From: Acidobacteria bacterium Mor1
GTDB taxonomy: Bacteria > Acidobacteriota > Polarisedimenticolia > Polarisedimenticolales > Polarisedimenticolaceae
Length of the DNA stretch: 64,000 nt
Direction of reading: 5' to 3'
NCBI GenBank assembly: GCA_001664505.1
Contig: CP011806.1
Coordinates: forward strand, 2,984,377-3,048,376
Shown: positions 16,508-25,099 of the stretch, one piece after another
Position numbering within the stretch: position 1 is the stretch's first letter
Layout: the number at the start of each line of letters is the position of its first letter
Program-made: the position numbers and the translations under genes
The notes under the pieces: generated by a model
Database searches by the model: none
Seen by the model: only the letters and a program-made list of their open reading frames with translations
Told to the model about the DNA's origin: nothing

Positions 16508-17620
16508 ATGTGGTGGCGGGTTCTGTTGGCGTTGTTGGTGGTTGCCGTGGCGTTCGTGGCGCTGGCGGGCACCAAAGTGCTCCAGATCGGCGCCATGATC
16601 GAGGCGGGTGAGTCTTTCGTGCCCCCGCCGGTTGCGGTCGGAATCGCCGCAGCCGAAACCGAAGAATGGGTGGAGACCCTCGGGACCGTCGGCAGCGTCG
16701 CTGCCGTCGAGGGCATCACCGTCCGCAACGAAATCCCCGGGGTGGTGCAACGCATCGCGTTCCAACCCGGAGGGCGGGTTTCCAGGGGCGACCTGCTGGT
16801 CGAACTGGACAGCCTGGTCGAGCAGGCGAACCTCAAGCAGGCCCAGGCGGATCTGGCCCTGGCCGAGCGCCAGATCAAGCGCGCCCGGGAACTCTTCGCC
16901 ACCCAGACCATTCCCGAATCGGATCTCGACCAGGCGATCGCTTCCGAAGCGGAAGCCCGTGCCCGGGTAGCTTCCCTTCAGGCGACCTTGCTGAAGAAGA
17001 CCATCCGCGCCCCGTTTGCCGGCCGGCTGGGCATCAAGCAGATCAGCACCGGGCAATACCTCGACCCGGGCGACCCGATCGTCGAGCTGCAGGCCATCGA
17101 CCGGGTGTTCGTCGAGTTCTCCCTGCCCCAGCAGGCCCTGGTAGACGTCGAGCCCGGCTTGCCGGTTCGCGTGCAGGGGGATGCCTTTGACGGGGAGCTC
17201 CTGGGCAAGATCACGGCGATCAATCCCCAGATTGACAGCGCCTCGCGCAACCTGCGTCTACAGGCGACCTTCGTCAATCGGGACGCAGTGTTGCGCCCGG
17301 GGATGTACGTCAACGTCGACGTGATCCTGCCCCGAAAGCGTGAGGTGGTGATCGTGCCGACCACCTCGGTAATGTTCGCCCCCTTCGGCAACACCGTGTT
17401 CATCGTCGAGGAAGCCGACGAAGGCGGGCTCGTGGCCCGGCAACAGATCGTGCGCCTGGGCGACACCCAGGGTGACTTCATCGAGATCACCGAGGGGCTG
17501 GCCGGAGGCGAGCGGGTGGTCTCCGCCGGCGCGTTCAAACTGCGCAACGGGCAGGCCATCGTCGAATCCGACCTGGGCCTGATTCCCCCGAGCAAGACTC
17601 CGACCCCTCCGGACTCCTGA
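16508..17620 (+). CDS. RND efflux periplasmic adaptor protein
   Basis: A 370-residue membrane fusion protein. Residues 1-25 form a single inner-membrane anchor. Residues 60-110 hold the first half of a lipoyl-like domain (NEIPGVVQRIAFQPGGRVSRGDLLVELD), then a coiled-coil hairpin (residues 95-155, with LKQAQADLALAERQIKRARELF), the second half with IRAPFAGRLGIKQISTGQYL, a beta-barrel and a C-terminal membrane-proximal domain. It links the pump encoded 10 nt downstream to an outer-membrane channel. No TolC-like gene is present in the window, so the channel must be encoded elsewhere. Confidence 0.93.
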   Translation: MWWRVLLALLVVAVAFVALAGTKVLQIGAMIEAGESFVPPPVAVGIAAAETEEWVETLGTVGSVAAVEGITVRNEIPGVVQRIAFQPGGRVSRGDLLVELDSLVEQANLKQAQADLALAERQIKRARELFATQTIPESDLDQAIASEAEARARVASLQATLLKKTIRAPFAGRLGIKQISTGQYLDPGDPIVELQAIDRVFVEFSLPQQALVDVEPGLPVRVQGDAFDGELLGKITAINPQIDSASRNLRLQATFVNRDAVLRPGMYVNVDVILPRKREVVIVPTTSVMFAPFGNTVFIVEEADEGGLVARQQIVRLGDTQGDFIEITEGLAGGERVVSAGAFKLRNGQAIVESDLGLIPPSKTPTPPDS

Positions 17621-17630
17621 CGGCGGCGCC

Positions 17631-20600
17631 ATGGGGATCACCGATATCTTCATCCGCCGCCCGGTGCTGGCGATCGTGGTCAACCTGCTGATCATCATCG
17701 CCGGACTGCAGGCCATCGGCTCGCTGACCGTCCGCCAGTACCCGCGCAACGAGAACGCTTCGATCACCATCAGCACCGTCTACGTCGGCGCCGATGCCGA
17801 GCTGGTGAGGGGCTTCGTCACCGTGCCGCTGGAGCGAGCGATCGCCGCCGCCGACGGAATCGACTACCTGCAGTCCAGTAGCTCCCGGGGTATCTCCACG
17901 ATCACCGCCCGGCTTGAACTGAACTACGACAGCACCAAGGCGCTGGCCGAGATCGGTTCCAAGGTCGACCAGGTCCGGGGCGATCTGCCTCCCGAGGCCG
18001 AGGTGCCGACCATCAACATCGCCACCGCCGACTCGGAGTTCGCCGCGGCGTACCTCAGCTTCAACTCCGACATCCTCCAGCAGAACGAGATCACCGACTA
18101 TCTGGTGCGCGCCGTTCAGCCGCGGCTCTCGGCCCTGCCCGGAGTGCAGCGGGCGGACGTGCTGGGCGCCCGCAACTTCGCCATGCGCATCTGGCTCAAG
18201 CCCAACCGGATGGCGGCCTACAACATCAGCCCGGCGGAGGTGCGTGCCGCCGTCGAGGGCAACAACTACCTGGGCGCCATCGGCCAGACCAAGGGTGCGT
18301 TGATCCAGGTCAACCTGGCGGCCAACACCGACCTGCGCTCGGTCCAGGAGTTCAAGGACCTGGTGCTGCGGGAGTCCGGCGGCGCGCTGGTGCGGTTGAG
18401 CGACGTGGCGGACGTGGTACTCGGCGCCGAGGACTACACCACCGAGGTCCGCTTCTCCGGGCAGACCGCGACCTTCATGGGTGTGTGGGTGCTGCCCAAC
18501 GCCAACTCCATCGACGTGATCCGTTCGGTGCGCGAAGAGATCGAGGCGCTGCAGCGGGATCTCCCCAGCGGCCTGAGCGCCTCGATGGCCTACGATTCGA
18601 CCAGCTACATCAACGACGCTCTGGCCGAGGTGGTCAAGACCCTCTCCGAGACCCTCTTGATCGTCGTGGTCGTGATCTTCCTGTTCCTCGGTTCCCTGCG
18701 CTCGGTGCTGGTGCCGGTGGTGGCGATCCCGGTTTCGCTGATCGGCGCCGTGTTCCTCATGCAGCTGTTCGGCTTCACCATCAACCTGCTGACGTTGCTC
18801 GCCATCGTGCTCTCGGTCGGCCTGGTGGTCGACGACGCCATCGTGATGGTCGAGAACATCGAGCGCAATCTGCGGCGCGGGCTGAAGCCCTTCGATGCCG
18901 CCATCGCCGGAGCGCGGGAACTGACCGGACCGGTGATCTCGATCACCATCACCCTGGCCGCGGTCTACGCACCGATCGGCCTGCAGAGCGGGCTGACCGG
19001 TTCGCTGTTCCGCGAGTTCGCCTTCACCCTGGCCGGCGCGGTGCTGATCTCCGGCGTCGTCGCGCTTACGCTTTCACCGGTGATGTCGGCGAGCCTGCTC
19101 AAGGTGGAACAGGGAGCGCTCCAGAAACGAGTGTCCGGCGGCTTCGAACGGCTGCGGCGGTTCTACCGGCGCCTGCTCGACGCGTCGCTCAACGCCCGGC
19201 CGGCGATGTACGTGCTGTGGATCGGCCTCTCGCTGCTGGCGGTGGCGATGTACACCCAGTCCCCCAACGAACTGGCGCCCACCGAGGACCAGGGGGTGGT
19301 CTTCGGCATTCTCGAAACCCCGTCGAACGCAACGCTGGAGTTCACCGGAGCGGCCTCGGACGCGGCCAACGAGATCTTCATGGGCACGCCGGAGGCGGCC
19401 TACACCTTCCAGCTGACCAATCCCGGCGGCGGCTTCGGCGGCTTGGTGCTGGATCCCTGGAGCGAACGCGACCGCCATGTGTTCGAGGTCCAGGCGGAAC
19501 TCCAGGCGCAGTTGGAGAAACTGCCCTCGGTCAATCTGTTCCCGATCACGCCCCCTCCCCTGCCCGGCGGCGGCCAATTCCCGGTGGAATTCGTGGTGGC
19601 CTCGACCGCCGACCCGGAGCGGATCCTCGAAGTCGCCCAGCAGCTGCAGCTGAAGGCGATCGAGAGCGGCATGTTCGCCTTCCCGCCGATCCTCGACACC
19701 AAGATCGATCAACCGTTGACCGAGGTGGTGCTCGACCGGGACAAGATCTCGTCGATGGGTCTCGACCTGCGCACCGTCGGCGCCGACCTGGCGGCGATGG
19801 TCGGGGGCAACTTCGTCAACCGCTTCAACATCGACGGCCGCAGCTACAAGGTCATTCCCCAGATCAAGCGCCCCCAGCGGCTCAATCCCGATCAGCTGCA
19901 GCGGATCTACATCACCGGCCCCGACGGCGGCCTGATCTCGTTGAGCGCCGTCGCCGAGCTACGCCGTGAGGTCCAGCCCCGGGCGCTCAATCGCTTCCAA
20001 CAGCTCAACGCCGTCAAGATCAGCGGCGTCGCGATCCAACCCCTCGACGCGACCCTGCGCTTTCTCGAGGACGAGGCCCGGGCGCTGATGCCCCAGGGTT
20101 TCGTGATCGACTACACCGGCGAATCCCGGCAGCTCCGGGAAGAGGGACAGGGGTTCCTGATCACCATCGCGCTCTCGGTGATCCTGATCTACCTGGTGCT
20201 GGCCGCCCAGTTCAACAGCTTCCGCGACCCCTTCGTGATCCTGGCCGGCTCGGTGCCGCTGGCGATGTTCGGCGCGCTGATCTTCACCTTCCTCAAGATG
20301 CCCAACGCCCAGATGCCCTTCTGGACCGACGGCTGGACCACGACCCTGAACATCTACTCCCAGGTCGGACTGGTCACGCTGGTCGGGCTGGTCTCGAAGA
20401 ACGGGATCCTGATCGTCGAGTTCGCCAACGTGCTGCAAGGCCAGGGTATGTCCAAGCTGGAGGCGGTGCGCGAGGCGGCGACGGTGCGGCTGCGCCCGGT
20501 GCTGATGACCACCGTCGCTACGGTGCTCGGCCATTTCCCGCTGGTGCTGGTCAGCGGCCCCGGCGCCGAGGCGCGCAACAGCATCGGCCTGGTGCTGGTC

Positions 20601-20699
20601 TCGGGCATGGCCATCGGGACGTTGTTCACGCTGTTCGTGGTGCCGTCGATCTACGTGTTCTTCGCCCGGGATCATCGACCGGCGGTCGCAACCAGCTAG
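17631..20699 (+). CDS. RND multidrug efflux pump, inner-membrane transporter
   Basis: A 1022-residue hydrophobe/amphiphile efflux (HAE1) transporter similar to AcrB/MexF/MdtB. It begins GITDIFIRRPVLAIVVNLLIIIAG (first helix). Helix 4 carries the proton-relay pair in VGLVVDDAIVMVENIER (two Asp), with the matching Lys/Thr region near residue 920 (GLVSKNGILIVEFAN). Two large periplasmic loops follow helices 1 and 7. Full length with no breaks. It uses the proton gradient to expel drugs or other small molecules in complex with the adaptor just upstream. No local TetR- or MarR-type repressor is seen. Confidence 0.95.
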   Translation: MGITDIFIRRPVLAIVVNLLIIIAGLQAIGSLTVRQYPRNENASITISTVYVGADAELVRGFVTVPLERAIAAADGIDYLQSSSSRGISTITARLELNYDSTKALAEIGSKVDQVRGDLPPEAEVPTINIATADSEFAAAYLSFNSDILQQNEITDYLVRAVQPRLSALPGVQRADVLGARNFAMRIWLKPNRMAAYNISPAEVRAAVEGNNYLGAIGQTKGALIQVNLAANTDLRSVQEFKDLVLRESGGALVRLSDVADVVLGAEDYTTEVRFSGQTATFMGVWVLPNANSIDVIRSVREEIEALQRDLPSGLSASMAYDSTSYINDALAEVVKTLSETLLIVVVVIFLFLGSLRSVLVPVVAIPVSLIGAVFLMQLFGFTINLLTLLAIVLSVGLVVDDAIVMVENIERNLRRGLKPFDAAIAGARELTGPVISITITLAAVYAPIGLQSGLTGSLFREFAFTLAGAVLISGVVALTLSPVMSASLLKVEQGALQKRVSGGFERLRRFYRRLLDASLNARPAMYVLWIGLSLLAVAMYTQSPNELAPTEDQGVVFGILETPSNATLEFTGAASDAANEIFMGTPEAAYTFQLTNPGGGFGGLVLDPWSERDRHVFEVQAELQAQLEKLPSVNLFPITPPPLPGGGQFPVEFVVASTADPERILEVAQQLQLKAIESGMFAFPPILDTKIDQPLTEVVLDRDKISSMGLDLRTVGADLAAMVGGNFVNRFNIDGRSYKVIPQIKRPQRLNPDQLQRIYITGPDGGLISLSAVAELRREVQPRALNRFQQLNAVKISGVAIQPLDATLRFLEDEARALMPQGFVIDYTGESRQLREEGQGFLITIALSVILIYLVLAAQFNSFRDPFVILAGSVPLAMFGALIFTFLKMPNAQMPFWTDGWTTTLNIYSQVGLVTLVGLVSKNGILIVEFANVLQGQGMSKLEAVREAATVRLRPVLMTTVATVLGHFPLVLVSGPGAEARNSIGLVLVSGMAIGTLFTLFVVPSIYVFFARDHRPAVATS

Positions 20700-20754
20700 A
20701 CGTCAGTACGCGCGACCGGCGCAGTCTTGCCAAGCCCGCGACGTCCTGCGCGAA

Positions 20755-21075
20755 TCAGGACTGCTCGCGCTGACCGAACAGCTCGTAGTGGGCCGAGCGC
20801 TCATCCCAACGCTTCAACACCTTGCGGGCCACCTCGGGAACGTGGGCCACCTCGTAGTCCTCGCCGACGAAGGCCTTGATCGCGTCGATACTCTCGAACC
20901 ACATGATCGTGGCGAACTCCACCTCGTCGCCCAGCTCCCGGCGCATCATGTCGATGCGGCGGAATCCGGGAATGCGGCGGGACTCGATCATCGGGATGAC
21001 CTGCTCGGTCAGCACGCTCTGATAGGCATCGGCGTTTTGCGGCGTGGTCCAACCCCGCCAGTAGCGACAGATCAC
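20755..21075 (-). CDS. ABM-domain small protein
   Basis: A 106-residue protein with the antibiotic-biosynthesis-monooxygenase (dimeric alpha/beta barrel) pattern: RYWRGWTTPQNADAYQ at the start, then a PGFRRIDMMRRELGDEVEFATIMWFES strand pair typical of the fold. The best start is GTG at 21075, with GAGAGG 7 nt upstream; an ATG 57 nt further up would add a basic tail without support. These proteins are heme- or quinone-related monooxygenases or simply small ligand binders. The gene lies downstream of a DUF2161 gene whose end overlaps nothing here. Confidence 0.7.
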   Translation of the reverse strand: MICRYWRGWTTPQNADAYQSVLTEQVIPMIESRRIPGFRRIDMMRRELGDEVEFATIMWFESIDAIKAFVGEDYEVAHVPEVARKVLKRWDERSAHYELFGQREQS

Positions 21076-21109
21076 GTTGGTATCCTCTCTTGCGGCGCGG
21101 CGCGCCGGC

Positions 21110-21784
21110 TCAACGACTCCATTCCTCGACACCCCGTGGCGTCAGCGCATAGATACCGGTCCGCACCCGCTCGAACCAGCCGTAGTGATCGTCGGCCATC
21201 AGCCGGGTCGCCCGGGTGACCCCGGTGGCCGCGGCGACGTGGGCTCCCTTGCTCGGCCCATGTTCGGCCAAATGCGCCGCGCAACGCTGGGCGTCCTGGC
21301 GGTATGCGGTGACGATCCGGGTGCGGGTCGAACCCCCGATGTTGGGATCCCCCACCCTCCGGTCGAACTCCCGGAGCAGGCGGCCGGTCCGCGCCTTGGA
21401 TTTCCGGGGCCGGTAGGGCGCCGGATCGAGATGCACCTCGACGAACCCGTCGGTGGCGCGCACGGTGATCAGGCCGAACCCCAGCCGGCGGCAGAGGGTC
21501 TTCTGCTCGGCGTGGGCCCGCTGCCAGGCCTTGCCCCGTCCCCGGGGGACCGCCAGATAGACCGCGTCGGTCACCGCTTGCCGGGCGACCCCCTGGTGCA
21601 CCAGCGACAAGGTGAACGCGGTCTTGAGTTCGACGATCACCGGCGGCTCGTCCCCCCGCCGGGCCATCACGTCACAGGGGCCGATCTCGGCCTTGACCGT
21701 GTAGCCCTGGGATTCGAGGTGCGCCTTGACCGGAGCGTAGAGCTCGGTCTCCGCCTTCACCCGCGGGTTGGCTTTCTTCGCCAT
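21110..21784 (-). CDS. DUF2161 PD-(D/E)xK-like nuclease-fold protein
   Basis: A 224-residue protein. Residues 10-60 show the restriction-endonuclease-like core: ETELYAPVKAHLESQGYTV, then GPCDVMARRG with the metal-binding Asp and VIVELKTAF with the Glu-x-Lys. This is the pattern of the DUF2161 putative phosphodiesterase family. Residues 165-224 look like a winged helix (GVTRATRLMADDHYGWFERVRTGIYALT). A nuclease or DNA-binding role is plausible from the fold; no function is proven for the family. It runs ahead of the ABM gene with a 34-nt gap. Confidence 0.75.
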   Translation of the reverse strand: MAKKANPRVKAETELYAPVKAHLESQGYTVKAEIGPCDVMARRGDEPPVIVELKTAFTLSLVHQGVARQAVTDAVYLAVPRGRGKAWQRAHAEQKTLCRRLGFGLITVRATDGFVEVHLDPAPYRPRKSKARTGRLLREFDRRVGDPNIGGSTRTRIVTAYRQDAQRCAAHLAEHGPSKGAHVAAATGVTRATRLMADDHYGWFERVRTGIYALTPRGVEEWSR

Positions 21785-21829
21785 CGCCGGAATTGTAGCG
21801 GGTCCCGAGCTCTCGCGAACGACCCGGCC

Positions 21830-22774
21830 CTAGCTCGCTCGTCCGGCCCGGGTGCGCATCAGCCGCACGCTCCACCATCCCAGCGCCGCCAGCGCCATCC
21901 AGGGAGCGACTGCGACGATCAGGTAGACCAGGAGCGCCGTCGAATGCTCCAGGGTCTTGACCGCGTCCCGCACCGCCTCGACGATCGGCCCCGGCGCCGC
22001 GGCAACCAACGGCTCTTCCACGGTCTCCCGCAGTTTCACCGAGATCGTGGAGACCGCCACCTTGCTCTCGTAGTAGCGGCGCTCCCCCTTCATGCGCTCC
22101 ATCTCGACGATCAGGCGCTCGAGCTCCCGCTCGACCTTGAGCACGTCGGCGAGTTCGCCGGTGCGGTTGCTCAGGAGCTCCCGCAAGCGGTCGGCGGTGC
22201 GTTCCTTGGCCTCGAGGCGTGTGCCCAGATCGGCGTAGGCCTTGGTCACGTCGTCGGTCTTGACCTGCTCGACGTGGACCACACCGAGAGTGCGGAACTC
22301 GGCCAGGAGTTCCTGGAAGCCCTCGGGGGCGACCTGGACGTTGAGCCAGGCCTCCCGGGTTTCATCTTCACCACGGCGAACCTGGGTGTCCGAGATCAGC
22401 GCGCCGTGACGGTCGACCAGGTTCTCGACCTCCCAGACGCCCGCATCGATGTCGTCGACCTCGACCACCATGTCCGCACGGCGAATCAACATCCGGTCGT
22501 TCCATCGGAGGCCGTGGGTCGATGCGGGGAGCACCTCTCCGTCTGCGCCGGGCTCGGCGGATGCCCCGGCACCCTGGCCGCCGTCGGGAAAGGAGATGTA
22601 GCCGAGGGAAGCCATCTTCCCGGACGCCGCATCGGCATCCTTCTCGTAGGCCTCCCTTTGGGCGACCTCGCGATCGAATGCCCCCTGATCCGCTCTGCCG
22701 CATCCGGACAACGTCAGGCAGATGAGCGTCAGGCAAACGAGGGTCAGCGCGAGCTGGGGTAGGTATCGAGCCAT
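21830..22774 (-). CDS. DUF4349 lipoprotein
   Basis: A 314-residue envelope protein. The ATG at 22774 gives a lipoprotein signal with lipobox LSGC near residue 23 and a GAGGAGGG ribosome site. The DUF4349 domain follows: MLIRRADMVVEVDDID, WLNVQVAPEGFQELLAEF, then a long coiled coil (residues 190-250; ADLGTRLEAKERTADRLREL and VERELERLIVEMERMKGE). A hydrophobic helix near the C-terminus (ALLVYLIVAVAPWMALAALGW) anchors it in the membrane. The function of the family is unknown. It stands alone. Confidence 0.85.
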   Translation of the reverse strand: MARYLPQLALTLVCLTLICLTLSGCGRADQGAFDREVAQREAYEKDADAASGKMASLGYISFPDGGQGAGASAEPGADGEVLPASTHGLRWNDRMLIRRADMVVEVDDIDAGVWEVENLVDRHGALISDTQVRRGEDETREAWLNVQVAPEGFQELLAEFRTLGVVHVEQVKTDDVTKAYADLGTRLEAKERTADRLRELLSNRTGELADVLKVERELERLIVEMERMKGERRYYESKVAVSTISVKLRETVEEPLVAAAPGPIVEAVRDAVKTLEHSTALLVYLIVAVAPWMALAALGWWSVRLMRTRAGRAS

Positions 22775-22846
22775 GGTCCCTCCTCGATGATGTCGGGTGA
22801 GTGATTCGCTCAAGCCTACGCCAGCTCTTTGTTGCGCGCGAATTGC

Positions 22847-23977
22847 CTACTCCAGGGTCGCCATCGATTCGATCGTGGGCGGATTACGCCGCAGATCGTC
22901 GATCAGGTCGGCGACCATCGGATCTCCTTGCTCCTCCAGTTCGGCCAGCACGGTCTCCGCAGCCTCGGCCTGCTCCGGAACCGCGAAACGGGACACGATA
23001 TGGAGCCCCAACACCGCTTCCATCAGGAAACGTCGTTCAGGCATGGCCCGCACCAGCTTGATCAACTGGTTGAAGGACTCCCGCTCCAGCCGTACCGGGA
23101 CCTGGTCGGGCCGATCGATCACGCCGAAGGCCCGCAACAGAAGCGTATTTCGCCGCGCCGTCTGATGGCGGATGGCGTCCATGTCGGCGAGAACCCTTGA
23201 TGCCACCAGCATCGTCGCCGCGTCTCCTTGCTCCCGAGCGTCCTCGTAGATCGCTTCCGCGCCAAAACGAATCGCCGCGATGGCGACCATGTCCTGGATC
23301 AGGGTCACGTTGTCCTGGCGCATGAGCCGGCCAAGTCGGATGGCCCGGCGATAATCGGCGAGGGCTTGCTCCCGATCGTCGGCAGCCTTGCCCCGAAGGA
23401 CCCACGAACGGGCCAGGTCCATCACGAACAGCAGATTGGTGATCTTCGTATCCGGCCCTTCCACCGGCCAGATCTCGGGATAGAAGCGGCAGGTTGCCTG
23501 ATCGACCCAGCCTTCGGCCTCGAGCAGCAACGGATGATCGCCGTCGAAGTACATCCAGGTCTTGCCCTCGACCTTCAACTCGCGACGCCCCTTGTCGCGC
23601 GGCATGATGCTGTCGAAGCGGGCGCCGCCGCGCACGAAGTGCCGGAACCACTCTGCGGCATTCCCGGGGCCGTCGCCCAGGGGCGCCAGCAGGTCGAGAT
23701 CGACGGTGAATTCCAGCGGAGCGTTCCAGTTCCAGGAACAACCCCAGCAGAAGGGAGTCGGGAGATCGGCGAGAACGATCTCAGCCGGTTTCGCCACCTG
23801 GGCGGCAGGTGCCGGCGGCATGCCGCCGGGCGCTGGCAGGGGCACGGAGCGCGCGATCCCGGCCGGTTCTGCATTCGGAGTCCCGCCCACCCGGGCCGCC
23901 AGGGAACCTGCCAGTAGAAGAACGAACGCCGCGGCGCCGATGACGGCAACGGCACGGTACTTGGTCTTGAGCATCAT
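22847..23977 (-). CDS. Membrane-anchored protein of unknown function
   Basis: A 376-residue protein with an N-terminal anchor or signal (residues 7-28) and no lipobox. The rest is soluble and looks helical in its second half (ADDREQALADYRRAIRLGRL, ADMDAIRHQTARRNTLL), a pattern seen in uncharacterised exported proteins. A pair of Cys/Trp residues (FCWGCSWNW) occurs near residue 80. GGAGG precedes the ATG at 23977. It overlaps the previous gene by 4 nt and so is the third gene of the ECF operon, possibly its regulated or sensing output. Confidence 0.7.
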   Translation of the reverse strand: MMLKTKYRAVAVIGAAAFVLLLAGSLAARVGGTPNAEPAGIARSVPLPAPGGMPPAPAAQVAKPAEIVLADLPTPFCWGCSWNWNAPLEFTVDLDLLAPLGDGPGNAAEWFRHFVRGGARFDSIMPRDKGRRELKVEGKTWMYFDGDHPLLLEAEGWVDQATCRFYPEIWPVEGPDTKITNLLFVMDLARSWVLRGKAADDREQALADYRRAIRLGRLMRQDNVTLIQDMVAIAAIRFGAEAIYEDAREQGDAATMLVASRVLADMDAIRHQTARRNTLLLRAFGVIDRPDQVPVRLERESFNQLIKLVRAMPERRFLMEAVLGLHIVSRFAVPEQAEAAETVLAELEEQGDPMVADLIDDLRRNPPTIESMATLE

Positions 23978-24405
23978 GAGGAAACCTCGGAGTCTTCCGG
24001 CTGACGCCGGTCTTGTGATTCGGATGGATCGGGCCCGGAAAGCGGTTCCGGGTTCTCCGGCGCCATACCGGCGGCGCTCGGACTGATATCGAACGGGGGA
24101 AGGTCGACGATCTGCCGGAACTCCTCGTCGACCGAGGCCTCGGTTTCAGCCACGACCGCCGTCGTTCCGGCGACGCCGTGTCGAGACTGCAAACTGAGGG
24201 CAGTGTGAGCGGTCAATAGAGCGACCACCGAAAAGGTCCACGCAAGTCGCAAACCCGGGTGGGTCCAGAGACGATCCCAGTAGGTAATCTGCGGCGCGGC
24301 CCTCAACGCGTCCCGGGCGGAATCGAGCACGCGCTCGCGGAGCGCCGCGGGAGGAGCGGGTACCCGGGTGCCCTTCAACGGATCCTGAAGTTCGCGACGA
24401 CTCAT
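23974..24405 (-). CDS. Probable anti-sigma factor, short form
   Basis: A 143-residue protein with one membrane helix (about residues 52-70, LAWTFSVVALLTAHTAL). It is encoded immediately behind an ECF sigma factor, overlapping it by 4 nt (ATGA at 24402-24405). The cytoplasmic N-terminus (RRELQDPLKGTRVPAPPAALRERVL) and the short acidic outer part fit a small anti-sigma protein, but no zinc motif or named family is recognised. The call rests mostly on position and topology. Confidence 0.6.
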   Translation of the reverse strand: MSRRELQDPLKGTRVPAPPAALRERVLDSARDALRAAPQITYWDRLWTHPGLRLAWTFSVVALLTAHTALSLQSRHGVAGTTAVVAETEASVDEEFRQIVDLPPFDISPSAAGMAPENPEPLSGPDPSESQDRRQPEDSEVSS

Positions 24406-24989
24406 GACTTTACTCCCAGCTGTTTGCGCAGTCGCTCGATGCCCAGCCGGTAGCGGCTGGCGGCGGTGAACGTGGGCACTCCGGTGGCGCGGCCGATCTC
24501 GGCAAAGGAGCAGGCCGCGTAGTGACGCAGATAGATCGCCTCTCGCTGAGCCGGCGGCAGCTCCGCCAGCAGCTCCGAGGCCCGCCGGGCGTCGAGCTGC
24601 TGGTCGGCGTCGCCCGAGGGTTCCGGTTCGACGAAGGCCACGGCGTCGAGGGAATCCTCCCGCCGGCGGCGGCGCCGGCGATGGACGTCGATCGAGGCCC
24701 GATGAACCATGCGCCGGATGTAGGCCAGCGGATCCCGGGCTGCGGCGACCCGCTGCCGGGACTCGACCAGCCGGACGAAGGTCTCCTGGAGCACGTCGGC
24801 GGCATCCTCCGCCGAGGCGGTACGCCACAGAGCCAGACCGTAGAGCTGCCCGGAGAGTGCGCCGTAGAGACCGTCCAGGGCGGCTTCCCGCCCCTCGGCC
24901 AGGTCCCGCACCAGGGCCCGGATCCGCTCCGGATCGGGAGCGGCCGGGGTGGCGGAGCCGCCGCGGTCGGATTCGTTCATCGCTCGCAT
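24402..24989 (-). CDS. ECF-type RNA polymerase sigma factor
   Basis: A 195-residue sigma factor. Region 2 covers residues 25-100 (AALDGLYGALSGQLYGLALW, AEDAADVLQETFVRLVE, then DPLAYIRRMVHRASIDVHRR). A basic run of eight Arg follows. Region 4 covers 135-190 (LPPAQREAIYLRHYAACSFAEIG and TASRYRLGIERLRKQLG as helix-turn-helix). ATGs at 24989 and 24980 are both possible starts. It heads a three-gene operon with a membrane protein and an exported protein, each overlapping by 4 nt. Confidence 0.9.
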   Translation of the reverse strand: MRAMNESDRGGSATPAAPDPERIRALVRDLAEGREAALDGLYGALSGQLYGLALWRTASAEDAADVLQETFVRLVESRQRVAAARDPLAYIRRMVHRASIDVHRRRRRRREDSLDAVAFVEPEPSGDADQQLDARRASELLAELPPAQREAIYLRHYAACSFAEIGRATGVPTFTAASRYRLGIERLRKQLGVKS

Positions 24990-25099
24990 CGTACGGGATA
25001 GACGCGCGAGCCCGTGAGTCTTGTCAGAAGAATCTGCGACTCCCGTTGGAGCCCCTCGGCGCCCCGGCCACCCTCGCCGCCGCCGTGTACCATGTCGCC

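Noticed and set aside
21077-22762. A 561-codon plus-strand open frame over the DUF2161 and DUF4349 genes
   Set aside because: It spans two well-supported genes on the opposite strand and resembles no protein.
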